From assembly GCA_013816325.1 (NCBI GenBank), contig JACDEP010000046.1, positions 1 to 13,474 on the forward strand: a DNA stretch of 13,474 bases. The letters run 5' to 3'. The notes beneath the pieces are model-generated. The model saw nothing but the letters and a program-made list of their open reading frames with translations. It was not told the DNA's origin and made no database searches. The position numbers were made by a program, and so were the translations under genes. Positions within the stretch are counted from its first letter, which is position 1, and every line of letters starts with the position of its first letter. This DNA comes from Methylotenera sp. Lineage in GTDB: Bacteria; Pseudomonadota; Gammaproteobacteria; Burkholderiales; Methylophilaceae. Below are positions 1-6,481 of this stretch, in pieces.

Positions 1-1
1 G

Positions 2-451
2 AATTTACCTGAGCGCTTAGGCGCTGAATACGTAGCGGAAGATAACTCTAGAAAAAGGCCGCTCATGCTGCACCGCGCCATTGTTGGATCCATGGAGCGC
101 TTCCTTGGAATCTTGATTGAGCATTACGCAGGTGCAATGCCGCTTTGGCTAGCCCCTGTTCAGGTAATGGTGTTGAATATCTCTGAAAGCCAAGCCGATT
201 ATGTACGCCAAGTAGTTGAAACATTGAAGAAAAATGGCATCAGGTGCGAATTTGACTTGAGAAATGAGAAGATTACCTATAAAATACGCGAACATAGCAT
301 GCAGAAGTTACCTTATCTGCTCGTTGCAGGTGAGCGTGAGATGCAAGCAGGACATTTGGCCGTGCGTACCAGAAAAGGTGAAGACCTAGGTTCTATGCCA
401 GTAAGCGCTTTAATTGAGCGTTTAAAAGCAGAAGTTGAGGCGAAAGCCTAA
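2..451 (+). CDS. thrS: Threonyl-tRNA synthetase, C-terminal part (5' end outside window)
   Basis: Threonyl-tRNA synthetase charges tRNA-Thr with threonine in the cytoplasm. Only the last 149 residues are present; the reading frame enters at base 2, and the family is usually about 640 residues long. The fragment begins with LPERLGAEYVAEDN, followed by the class II motif 3 region (LHRAIVGSMERFLGIL, fragment residues about 23-38). Next comes the C-terminal anticodon-binding domain, recognisable from WLAPVQVMVLNI, GIRCEFDLRNEKITYKIRE and GHLAVRTRKGEDLGSM. The residue-by-residue resemblance to E. coli ThrS is strong through the whole stretch and the stop falls at the family's normal end, so the gene is intact on this side. 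It is followed after 58 bases by infC, as in E. coli, where thrS and infC belong to one operon. Identification is secure. Confidence 0.97.
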   Translation, partial: NLPERLGAEYVAEDNSRKRPLMLHRAIVGSMERFLGILIEHYAGAMPLWLAPVQVMVLNISESQADYVRQVVETLKKNGIRCEFDLRNEKITYKIREHSMQKLPYLLVAGEREMQAGHLAVRTRKGEDLGSMPVSALIERLKAEVEAKA

Positions 452-497
452 ACTAAACCTAGCTACCTAATTTGAAGATTGCACGGCTTAACTATTT

Positions 498-512
498 GGA
501 GAAATTGATATA
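498..512 (+). promoter_or_regulatory. Shine-Dalgarno and AUA initiation codon of infC
   Basis: GGAG at 498-501 stands 8 bases before an ATA codon at 510-512. There is no ATG, GTG or TTG between the in-frame stop at 489-491 and conserved IF3 sequence. An ATT at 504-506 is also in frame but only 2 bases from the GGAG, which is too close. Starting at ATA gives M-A-Q-D-K-E-T-R-I-N, matching the usual N-terminus of betaproteobacterial IF3. Confidence 0.8.
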
Positions 513-1034
513 GCACAGGACAAAGAAACACGAATCAACGGTGATATTACAGCGCCGCAAATTCGTTTAGTGGGTATAGAGGGTGAGCCTTTGGGAATTG
601 TAACTTTGGCAGAGGCTTTTGCTAAAGCTGAAGAAGCAGATATTGACTTAGTAGAGATCGCTCCAAACGCTGCCCCGCCAGTGTGTAGATTAATGGATTA
701 TGGTAAGTTTAAATATGCTGAGAGCAAACGGCAGCATGAAGTTAAACTCAAGCAAAAACAAGTGGTTGTAAAAGAAGTTAAGTTTCGTCCGGGTACTGAT
801 GATGGTGACTACAATATTAAAGTCCGCAATATTATTCGCTTCATTGAAGAGGGCGATAAAGCGAAAATCACATTACGCTTCAGAGGCCGTGAAATTACGC
901 ATCAGGAGTTCGGTTTAGCGTTATTAAGACGCGTAGAAGCCGACCTGAAAGAATATGCAGTGGTTGAGCAGTTCCCTAAAATGGAAGGTCGCCAAATGGT
1001 GATGGTTTTAGGGCCAATTAAAAAAGTTAAATAA
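510..1034 (+). CDS. infC: Translation initiation factor IF-3 (AUA start)
   Basis: IF3 binds the 30S subunit, prevents premature joining with 50S and checks the start codon and initiator tRNA. Read from ATA at 510 the protein has 174 residues, normal for the family. The N-terminal domain carries TRINGDITAPQIRLVG and DLVEIAPNAAPPVCRLMDYGKF; a basic linker follows (about residues 70-85); the C-terminal domain has VKEVKFRPGTDDGDYNIK, GDKAKITLRFRGREI and FPKMEGRQMVMVLGP. A GTG at 570 would give a shorter protein but would cut off the conserved N-terminal segment, so it is rejected as the start. In E. coli the rare AUU start of infC lets IF3 repress its own translation, because IF3 discriminates against non-standard starts. 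The same feedback is inferred here from the AUA codon. It lies between thrS and rpmI in the usual order. Confidence 0.95.
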   Translation: MAQDKETRINGDITAPQIRLVGIEGEPLGIVTLAEAFAKAEEADIDLVEIAPNAAPPVCRLMDYGKFKYAESKRQHEVKLKQKQVVVKEVKFRPGTDDGDYNIKVRNIIRFIEEGDKAKITLRFRGREITHQEFGLALLRRVEADLKEYAVVEQFPKMEGRQMVMVLGPIKKVK

Positions 1035-1094
1035 TTTTGTAGTTGTAGTAAGTAGTTAAAGCAGTAGTAGTAAACCTGAGTGATACGGCTAAAC

Positions 1095-1130
1095 GGCATG
1101 CCTAGGCACTCTTAACTTAAGTTCAAGGAG
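1095..1130 (+). promoter_or_regulatory. Structured leader of rpmI-rplT with Shine-Dalgarno-sequestering hairpin
   Basis: The Shine-Dalgarno AAGGAG of rpmI is at 1125-1130, 6 bases before the ATG. Bases 1109-1116 (CTCTTAAC) can pair with 1121-1130 (GTTCAAGGAG) around a TTAA loop, giving 8 base pairs with a bulged C at 1124 and G at 1128, which buries the whole ribosome-binding site. Just upstream are overlapping palindromes GGCATGCC (1095-1102) and TGCCTAGGCA (1099-1108). In E. coli and Bacillus, ribosomal protein L20 represses this operon by binding leader RNA. A similar role here is inferred; I did not recognise a specific L20 motif. Confidence 0.4.
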
Positions 1131-1136
1131 AACAAA

Positions 1137-1334
1137 ATGCCAAAAATGAAAACCAAGAGTGGCGCTAAAAAGCGCTTCAAATTCTTGGGCAATGGTAAAG
1201 TGAAACGTACACACTCTCACTTACGCCATATCCTGACCAAAAAGACTACCAAGCAAAAGCGTAAATTACGCGGCACGGCGATCATTTCTTCAACCGATGT
1301 CAAGCGCGTTCGCGCTATGATGCCAACACAATAG
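1137..1334 (+). CDS. rpmI: 50S ribosomal protein L35 (bL35)
   Basis: A 65-residue, very basic protein with the full bL35 signature: the start MPKMKTKSGAKKRFKF, then GKVKRTHSHLRHILTKKTTK and KRKLRGTAIISSTDVKRVRAMMP at the end. It is a component of the large ribosomal subunit. The ATG is preceded by AAGGAG at the right distance. The gene stands 102 bases after infC and is followed after 10 bases by rplT, whose Shine-Dalgarno overlaps the rpmI stop codon, so the two are almost certainly translated from one message and probably coupled. Length and sequence are typical and nothing is missing. Confidence 0.98.
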   Translation: MPKMKTKSGAKKRFKFLGNGKVKRTHSHLRHILTKKTTKQKRKLRGTAIISSTDVKRVRAMMPTQ

Positions 1335-1344
1335 GAGTAGAAAC

Positions 1345-1704
1345 ATGCCTAGAGTAAAACGTGGTGTCATCGCTCGCGCTAGACACAAAAAAGTATTAAA
1401 AGCCGCTAAAGGTTATCGCGGTCGTCGTAAAAACGTTTACCGCGTTGCCAAGCAAGCGGTAATGAAAGCTGGTCAATATGCATACCGTGACCGCCGCCAG
1501 AAAAAACGCCAATTCCGCACATTGTGGATTGCACGTATCAATGCTGGTGCACGTGAGTGTGGTTTGACATATAGCCGCTTCATGAATGGCCTTAAAAAAG
1601 CAGCAGTAGAAGTCGATCGTAAAGTATTGGCTGACTTAGCTGTATTTGATAAAGCGGCGTTTGCTCAATTTGTCGAAATGGCAAAAACCGGCCTAGCTGC
1701 ATAA
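1345..1704 (+). CDS. rplT: 50S ribosomal protein L20 (bL20)
   Basis: Large-subunit protein L20, 119 residues, the normal length. It is needed early in 50S assembly and, in E. coli and Bacillus, represses its own operon. The long basic N-terminal extension is clear (MPRVKRGVIARARHKKVLK, AAKGYRGRRKNVYRVAKQAV), followed by the globular part with RDRRQKKRQFRTLWIARINA and the conserved LTYSRFMNGLKKA around residues 75-87. AGGAG at 1333-1337 overlaps the stop of rpmI and is 7 bases from the ATG. The gene is followed after about 50 bases by a strong intrinsic terminator, so it ends or attenuates the infC-rpmI-rplT transcript. Confidence 0.98.
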   Translation: MPRVKRGVIARARHKKVLKAAKGYRGRRKNVYRVAKQAVMKAGQYAYRDRRQKKRQFRTLWIARINAGARECGLTYSRFMNGLKKAAVEVDRKVLADLAVFDKAAFAQFVEMAKTGLAA

Positions 1705-1753
1705 TCCTGATAGCTATAGAAAAATAGTTAAGCTTTATTTTAACTTATTATAG

Positions 1754-1780
1754 AAAAAGAGGCTTCGGCCTCTTTTTTTT
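1754..1780 (+). terminator. Intrinsic terminator after rplT (UUCG tetraloop)
   Basis: GAGGC at 1759-1763 pairs with GCCTC at 1768-1772 around a TTCG loop, an ultrastable C(UUCG)G hairpin, followed by eight T at 1773-1780. An A-run before the stem (1754-1758) can extend the pairing to 10 base pairs with the T-run. It separates rplT from pheS and may be a full terminator or a partial attenuator for pheST. Confidence 0.9.
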
Positions 1781-1802
1781 GCTGTAAAATTTGCGCTATA
1801 AA

Positions 1803-1831
1803 TTTTCATCAAAATCAATAGATTATAAAAT
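1803..1831 (+). promoter_or_regulatory. Possible sigma-70 promoter for pheST
   Basis: TTTTCA at 1803-1808 and TAAAAT at 1826-1831 are 17 bases apart and lie between the terminator and the pheS start. The region is very A/T-rich, so such matches occur by chance. The argument for it is mainly that pheS needs a promoter if the preceding terminator is efficient. Confidence 0.3.
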
Positions 1832-1883
1832 ATCTGTAGCTATATTTGCATAGATTTTTTTTCAAAAAAAGATAACAAACTAC

Positions 1884-2882
1884 ATGGCTGACCTACAACA
1901 TTTAATCGCCGAAGCACAAGTTGCATTTGCTAATAGCACATCAATGAACGACCTAGAAATTGCGAAAGCAAAATATCTGGGGAAATCTGGTTCACTCACA
2001 GATGCGTTAAAAGGATTAGGCAAATTAAGCAATGAGGAACGCCCGGCAGCAGGAGCGGCAATTAATGTAGTGAAACAAGCGGTCGAAGCAGCGCTTACAG
2101 CACGCCGCGAAGCAATTTTGAATGCAGAGCAAATTAAGCAGCTAGCCCAGGAATCCATTGATGTGACTTTGCCGGCACGTGCGCAGTCGCAAGGCGGTTT
2201 GCATCCGGTAACGATGACTTTAAAACGAATTGAAGAGTTATTTCATTCCATAGGGTTCGAAGTGGCTACAGGCCCTGAAATCGAAACAGATTTCTATAAT
2301 TTTACCGCGCTGAATATTCCGGAAGACCATCCGGCACGTGCTATGCACGATACCTTTTACATTGACGAAGCCACTGTGCTCAGAACGCATACATCACCTG
2401 TACAAATCCGCTACATGGAGAATGCGCTGAAAACCAATAAAATACCACCTTTGAAAATCATCGCACCTGGCCGTGTATACCGCGTGGATTCTGATGCTAC
2501 GCATTCCCCTATGTTCCATCAAGTTGAAGGATTATGGGTGGATGAAGACATCAGCTTTGCCAATTTAAAAGGTGTGGTTCAGGACTTTCTGCAAAAGTTC
2601 TTTGAACGCGACGATTTAACCGTACGCTTTCGCCCTTCTTTTTTCCCGTTCACCGAGCCATCAGCAGAAATGGACATGAGCTGGAACGGCGGTTGGTTGG
2701 AGATTGGCGGTTGCGGAATGGTACACCCGGAAGTGTTCAAACACGTAAATTTGGATTCAGAGAAATATCGTGGCTTTGCCTTTGGCTTAGGCGTGGAGCG
2801 CCTGACCATGTTGCGTTATGGGGTGAACGACTTGCGCCATTTCTTTAATAATGATTTGCGCTTCTTAAACCAATTCAAATAA
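1884..2882 (+). CDS. pheS: Phenylalanyl-tRNA synthetase alpha subunit
   Basis: Catalytic alpha chain of the alpha2-beta2 enzyme that charges tRNA-Phe with phenylalanine. It has 332 residues, close to E. coli PheS (327). The N-terminal coiled coil that contacts tRNA spans about residues 1-90. Class II synthetase motif 1 region is GPEIETDFYNFTALNIP (130-146), followed by HPARAMHDTF. Motif 2 includes PGRVYRVDSDATHSPMFHQ (195-213) and FRPSFFPFTEPSAE (249-262). Motif 3 is GFAFGLGVERLTMLRYG (297-313). All expected motifs are intact. The start ATG has no clear Shine-Dalgarno; the preceding bases are a T-run then an A-run at 1855-1870. It is followed after 58 bases by pheT with no terminator between, so the two form an operon as in E. 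coli. Confidence 0.97.
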   Translation: MADLQHLIAEAQVAFANSTSMNDLEIAKAKYLGKSGSLTDALKGLGKLSNEERPAAGAAINVVKQAVEAALTARREAILNAEQIKQLAQESIDVTLPARAQSQGGLHPVTMTLKRIEELFHSIGFEVATGPEIETDFYNFTALNIPEDHPARAMHDTFYIDEATVLRTHTSPVQIRYMENALKTNKIPPLKIIAPGRVYRVDSDATHSPMFHQVEGLWVDEDISFANLKGVVQDFLQKFFERDDLTVRFRPSFFPFTEPSAEMDMSWNGGWLEIGGCGMVHPEVFKHVNLDSEKYRGFAFGLGVERLTMLRYGVNDLRHFFNNDLRFLNQFK

Positions 2883-2940
2883 CTCAATTTAAATTGGCCA
2901 CTGAATAATAAAACTTCAATAATTAAGGTCATTACGCAAT

Positions 2941-5313
2941 ATGCAGTTTTCAGAAAATTGGTTACGCAGCCTAGTAAATACTGATCTAGATAGTCAGGCG
3001 TTAAGTCACGCACTCACGATGGCAGGACTGGAAGTAGAGGATATGCAGCCTGTGGCTACAACCTTTACTAAAGTCGTGGTTGCAAAGATATTGTCTGTTG
3101 AGAAACATCCTGACGCTGACCGCCTGCAAGTATGCAAAGTGGATGTGGGGCAAACACAAGCTCTACAAATTGTGTGTGGCGCGGCCAATGCACGCGCAGG
3201 GTTGATTGCCCCGTGTGCGATGGTGGGTGCCTATTTGCCCTCAAGCGATGGTTCGCCCGGTATTTCCATCAAGCAGGCTAAAGTACGCGGTGTTGAGTCC
3301 TTCGGCATGATGTGTTCATCGGATGAATTAGGTCTTACGGCAGCAGCTACCGGTTTATTGGAGCTGGAGAGCGATGCAGTTATAGGTCAGGATATCCGTG
3401 AATATTTGGATTTGAATGACCATGTGTTAACCCTTAAGCTAACGCCAAACCGTAGTGATTGCTTAAGCTTAATAGGTATAGCCCGAGATGTAGCCGCCAT
3501 TACCGGTGCTGCTACGAATTTTGAAAAAATCACTTCTATACCCTCAGCCATTCAGCAAGAAAAGAAAGTTTTGGTGACTGTACAAGCATCTTGTCCACGT
3601 TACTGCGGCAGGTTATTGACTGGTGTGAACGCTAAATCCGCCACACCGGCATGGATGGTAAGACGCTTGGAGCGCAGCGGCATCCGTAGCATTAGCGCGA
3701 TTGTAGATATCACCAATTATATACTGCTGGCATTGGGCCAACCGATGCATGCATTTGATGCCGCTAAATTAAACGGCGATGTCAATGTGCGTTTTGCTAA
3801 CGATAAAGAATCGCTGGAATTGCTGAATGATCAAAGCATTGAGCTTAAAACGGATGATTTGGTAATTGCAGACGCACAAGGTGCCATTGCATTGGCTGGA
3901 ATCATGGGTGGTAAACTGACTTCCGTAACGGACGATACAACCGATATCTTCCTTGAAAGCGCATTTTTCACGCCCGCAGTTATTGCCGGTAAAGCCCGCC
4001 GCTTGGGCTTAAGCACAGATTCATCCTATCGTTTTGAACGCGGTGTGGATTTTGGCAATACGCGCCATGCGATTGAATATGCCACTGCATTGATTCAGCA
4101 AATATGCGGAGGTGTCGTAGGCACGGTAACAGAAGTTATAGGCACGCTACCATTACGTAAACCGGTGAAATTAAGACTACAACGCTTGGTGGCTGTGCTT
4201 GGCATTTCATTTGAACATGATGAAGTTGCCAAGTTACTGACTCAGCTTGGTTTCAATTTTGTTTCCGTGGATAACGTATTTACAGTGATTCCGCCAAGCT
4301 ACCGTTTTGATATTGAGATTGAAGAAGATTTAATCGAAGAAATCGCACGCTTGCATGGTTATGATCACATTCCCGCAACGCCGCCAGTGGCAACACTTAG
4401 CATGCTGCCTACGTCTGAAGCCAAGATACCTCAACATAAGCTCCGCGAAACCTTAGTAGCCGCAGGTTACCAAGAGATCGTGACATACAGTTTCGTAGAT
4501 GAAAGCTGGGAGCGGGATCTATTGGGCAATGCCAATCCTATCAAGCTTAAAAACCCGATTGCTAGTAATTTAAGCGTAATGCGTACAGGATTATGGGGCG
4601 GTTTACTTGATACGCTGACTTATAATCTTAACCGCAAACAAGAACGTGCGTTCCTGTTTGAAATTGGTGCAGTTTACCAACAGTTGAACAACACTTTTGT
4701 GGAAAATACGCGCATTTCCGGCCTAGCTTACGGGAGTGCCAAACCAGAGCAATGGGCTGCAGATTCCGCAGATATTGACTTCTTTGATGTAAAAACGCAT
4801 GTAGAAGCATTGGTAGGCACTACAATTGCTTATGAAAAAGCAGAGCACCCGGCATTACATCCCGGGCAATCGGCACGTGTTCTGTTGGATGGAAAACAAA
4901 TCGGCTGGTTAGGGAAATTACATCCGAAGTGGCAGCAGCATTACAGTTTAACTAAAAGCACATTCTTATTTGAATTGGATGAATCTGCAATATTGAACAA
5001 ATCTGTGCCGGTTTATCAGGACGTTTCAAAACTCCTGCCAATACGCAGGGATATGGCAATTGTTTTAGATGAAAATATTGCAATAGATACCGTATTAAGC
5101 ACGATTAAAAAAGCAAATATTCCATTGATACTTGAAGTGGGATTATTTGATTTTTACCAGGGTAAAGGCATCGCTGAAAATAAAAAAAGCCTTGCATTAT
5201 CAGTACTTATGCACGATACTCAAAAAACTTTGGTTGATATTGATGCCGACAAAGCCATGGCTAATCTGCTACAATTATTGCAAAACGAGTTTGATGCAGT
5301 GCTTCGTAATTAA
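2941..5313 (+). CDS. pheT: Phenylalanyl-tRNA synthetase beta subunit
   Basis: Beta chain of the phenylalanyl-tRNA synthetase, 790 residues (E. coli 795). Visible domains in order are the short N-terminal segment MQFSENWLRSLV; the tRNA-binding OB domain (about 40-150, with VEKHPDADRLQVCKVDVG); the B3/B4 editing domain, which removes mischarged tyrosine (about 212-385, with SAIVDITNYILLALGQPMHAFD, IMGG and RRLGLSTDSSYRFERGVD); the B5 domain (about 405-475, ending EEDLIEEIARLHGYDHIP); the catalytic-like fold (about 490-690, with NPIASNLSVMRTGLW and HPALHPGQSARV); and the C-terminal ferredoxin-fold anticodon-binding domain (about 697-790, with RRDMAIVLDE and LFDFYQGKGIAENKKSLA). Nothing is truncated. 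The ribosome-binding site is weak (AAGG at 2924-2927, 13 bases from the ATG). ihfA follows after 109 bases. Confidence 0.97.
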   Translation: MQFSENWLRSLVNTDLDSQALSHALTMAGLEVEDMQPVATTFTKVVVAKILSVEKHPDADRLQVCKVDVGQTQALQIVCGAANARAGLIAPCAMVGAYLPSSDGSPGISIKQAKVRGVESFGMMCSSDELGLTAAATGLLELESDAVIGQDIREYLDLNDHVLTLKLTPNRSDCLSLIGIARDVAAITGAATNFEKITSIPSAIQQEKKVLVTVQASCPRYCGRLLTGVNAKSATPAWMVRRLERSGIRSISAIVDITNYILLALGQPMHAFDAAKLNGDVNVRFANDKESLELLNDQSIELKTDDLVIADAQGAIALAGIMGGKLTSVTDDTTDIFLESAFFTPAVIAGKARRLGLSTDSSYRFERGVDFGNTRHAIEYATALIQQICGGVVGTVTEVIGTLPLRKPVKLRLQRLVAVLGISFEHDEVAKLLTQLGFNFVSVDNVFTVIPPSYRFDIEIEEDLIEEIARLHGYDHIPATPPVATLSMLPTSEAKIPQHKLRETLVAAGYQEIVTYSFVDESWERDLLGNANPIKLKNPIASNLSVMRTGLWGGLLDTLTYNLNRKQERAFLFEIGAVYQQLNNTFVENTRISGLAYGSAKPEQWAADSADIDFFDVKTHVEALVGTTIAYEKAEHPALHPGQSARVLLDGKQIGWLGKLHPKWQQHYSLTKSTFLFELDESAILNKSVPVYQDVSKLLPIRRDMAIVLDENIAIDTVLSTIKKANIPLILEVGLFDFYQGKGIAENKKSLALSVLMHDTQKTLVDIDADKAMANLLQLLQNEFDAVLRN

Positions 5314-5422
5314 TATTTTCTGGGATGTAAATATTTGCGATTAGCAGTTGTGACAGTTTCAAATGAATAATCTATACAGTAGAAAAAGCTATTAAAAGCT
5401 TAAAATGAAATGGGAGCATTGT

Positions 5423-5716
5423 ATGACATTAACAAAAGCTGAACTTGCTGATTTACTCTATGAGCAAGTTGGGTTAAATAAGCGCGAAGCTAAAGACATG
5501 GTCGAAGCATTTTTTGAAGAAGTGCGCACTGCATTAGAAGCAGGCGATAGTGTTAAATTATCAGGCTTCGGTAACTTCGAGCTACGCAAAAAATCTGAAC
5601 GTCCTGGCCGGAACCCTAAAACCGGTGAGGAAATACCTATTACAGCACGCCGCGTGGTGACATTCCACGCTAGCCAGAAATTAAAAAGCAAGGTTGAGGC
5701 TAACTACACAAACTAA
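5423..5716 (+). CDS. ihfA: Integration host factor alpha subunit
   Basis: IHF is a heterodimer that binds specific DNA sites and bends them sharply, acting in transcription, replication and recombination. The 97-residue protein has the HU/IHF fold throughout: the helical N-terminus MTLTKAELADLLYEQVG, the central VKLSGFGNFELRKKSERPGRNP, and the beta-arm region PKTGEEIPITARRVVTFHASQKLKSKVE. IHF-alpha-specific features (GLNKREAK, PGRNPKTGEEIPITARRVVTF) distinguish it from HU and IhfB. The chosen ATG at 5423 follows GGGAG at 5412-5416 by 6 bases and matches the family N-terminus. An in-frame ATG at 5405 would add six residues and place the Shine-Dalgarno inside the gene, so it is rejected. Position after pheST is conserved in proteobacteria, where the genes may share a transcript. 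Confidence 0.96.
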   Translation: MTLTKAELADLLYEQVGLNKREAKDMVEAFFEEVRTALEAGDSVKLSGFGNFELRKKSERPGRNPKTGEEIPITARRVVTFHASQKLKSKVEANYTN

Positions 5717-5782
5717 GCTCAATGTTAACCGTGTAGATCAAAAACCAATTAATCCGAATAATAAAAACTTAGTCAAAATATA

Positions 5783-6205
5783 ATGAGTGAACACATACCA
5801 AAAGCTCAGTTGCCGCCAATACCAGCAAAGCGGTACTTCACTATCGGTGAAGTCAGCGAACTTTGTGGCGTTAAGCCGCACGTGCTCAGGTATTGGGAGC
5901 AAGAGTTTACTCAACTTAAACCGGTAAAACGTCGTGGTAACCGCCGTTATTACCAGCATCACGAAGTACTGCTCATCCGTCGTATTCGCGAACTACTATA
6001 TGAGCAAGGTTTTACCATCAGCGGAGCGCGTAATCGTTTAGATGGCGCAGAATCAAAAACAGAAAATATTGCACTTGGAACAACTGACGCTACTACCGCA
6101 GCTTTGTTGCCTGCTGGAATAGTCGCAGCGAATATGAACTTTGCTGCAGTTAAAGCCGAATTGGTTGAAATATTGAACTTGCTCCGCCCCGCATTGCAGT
6201 CTTAA
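5783..6205 (+). CDS. MerR-family transcriptional regulator (ihfA-linked type)
   Basis: A 140-residue DNA-binding regulator. Residues about 18-87 form the MerR winged helix-turn-helix: YFTIGEVSELCGVKPHVLRYWEQEF, then the wing with RRGNRRYYQHHEV and helices LIRRIRELLYEQGFTISGARNRL. The remaining 50 residues are short, rich in Ala and Thr, and end in a hydrophobic helix (VKAELVEILNLLRPAL) that could be the dimerisation helix. There is no metal-binding cysteine cluster (one Cys, C28, within the HTH) and no recognisable ligand domain, so the effector is unknown. A MerR gene of this kind between ihfA and tRNA-Pro is common in beta- and gammaproteobacteria. It follows ihfA by 66 bases without a terminator. 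No Shine-Dalgarno is visible before the ATG, so translation may depend on the upstream message. The target promoter cannot be told from the sequence. Confidence 0.9.
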   Translation: MSEHIPKAQLPPIPAKRYFTIGEVSELCGVKPHVLRYWEQEFTQLKPVKRRGNRRYYQHHEVLLIRRIRELLYEQGFTISGARNRLDGAESKTENIALGTTDATTAALLPAGIVAANMNFAAVKAELVEILNLLRPALQS

Positions 6206-6238
6206 TCCTTTGTTCTAAATCTCTTAACTCAAAAAATT

Positions 6239-6280
6239 AGGCCGACTATTTAGCGGAGGGCTAAATGGGGTACGCCTTTT
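6239..6280 (+). promoter_or_regulatory. Bipartite hairpin between merR and tRNA-Pro
   Basis: ATTTAGC (6248-6254) and GCTAAAT (6260-6266) form a perfect 7-base-pair stem with a GGAGG loop. Outside it AGGC (6239-6242) can pair with GCCT (6274-6277), which runs into TTTT. It may be a weak intrinsic terminator of the ihfA-merR transcript, or a protein-binding inverted repeat. Its right arm overlaps where the -35 element of the tRNA promoter should be. Confidence 0.45.
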
Positions 6281-6284
6281 GCGC

Positions 6285-6290
6285 TATAAT
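6285..6290 (+). promoter_or_regulatory. -10 element of the tRNA-Pro promoter
   Basis: A perfect TATAAT lies 33 bases before the mature tRNA 5' end, giving a predicted transcript start near 6297 and a leader of about 27 bases. No good -35 hexamer is seen 16-18 bases upstream (the region reads CTAAATGG). It is flanked by GCGC and AGCG, a GC-rich setting often seen at stable-RNA promoters under stringent control; that regulation is inferred. Confidence 0.65.
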
Positions 6291-6323
6291 AGCGTTCTGT
6301 TGTGAGCAAGTCACAGCAAGGTT

Positions 6324-6400
6324 CGGGGCGTAGCGCAGCCTGGTAGCGTACTTGTCTGGGGGACAAGGGGTCGCAGGTTCAAATCCTGCCGTTCCGACCA
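6324..6400 (+). tRNA. tRNA-Pro, anticodon GGG, CCA encoded
   Basis: A 77-base tRNA. Acceptor stem CGGGGCG (6324-6330) pairs with CGTTCCG (6390-6396, two G-U pairs), followed by discriminator A and CCA. The anticodon arm is CTTGT / CTGGGGG / ACAAG, so the anticodon is GGG, reading CCC and CCU proline codons. The T arm contains the standard GGTTCAAATCC. The first base pair C1-G72 and the D-arm sequence TAGCGCAGCCTGGTAGCG are typical of bacterial tRNA-Pro. Its place after ihfA and merR is conserved in related bacteria. Confidence 0.97.
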
Positions 6401-6481
6401 AAAAGTATGTATATAGTCAATTATTTACAATTTATAGACTGTAGTTGACTGGTAATGCCTAGAGTTATTTGAAAGTTGGAT

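Noticed and set aside
1791..1853. TTG-started short ORF before pheS as a possible Phe leader peptide
   Set aside because: Only two Phe codons, no ribosome-binding site, and it lies downstream of the terminator instead of before it.
5132..5344. Overlapping + strand ORF at the 3' end of pheT
   Set aside because: Another frame of pheT; no ribosome-binding site and no recognisable protein.
6301..6315. TGTGA-N5-TCACA resembling a CRP-type site
   Set aside because: The spacing is 5 rather than 6 and it lies downstream of the TATAAT, in the tRNA leader. More likely a small hairpin in the precursor RNA or chance.
6415..6450. AGTCAA...TTGACT inverted repeat between tRNA-Pro and the c-di-GMP gene as a bidirectional terminator
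   Set aside because: Six-base arms with a 24-base A/T loop and no T-run on either side; too weak to call.
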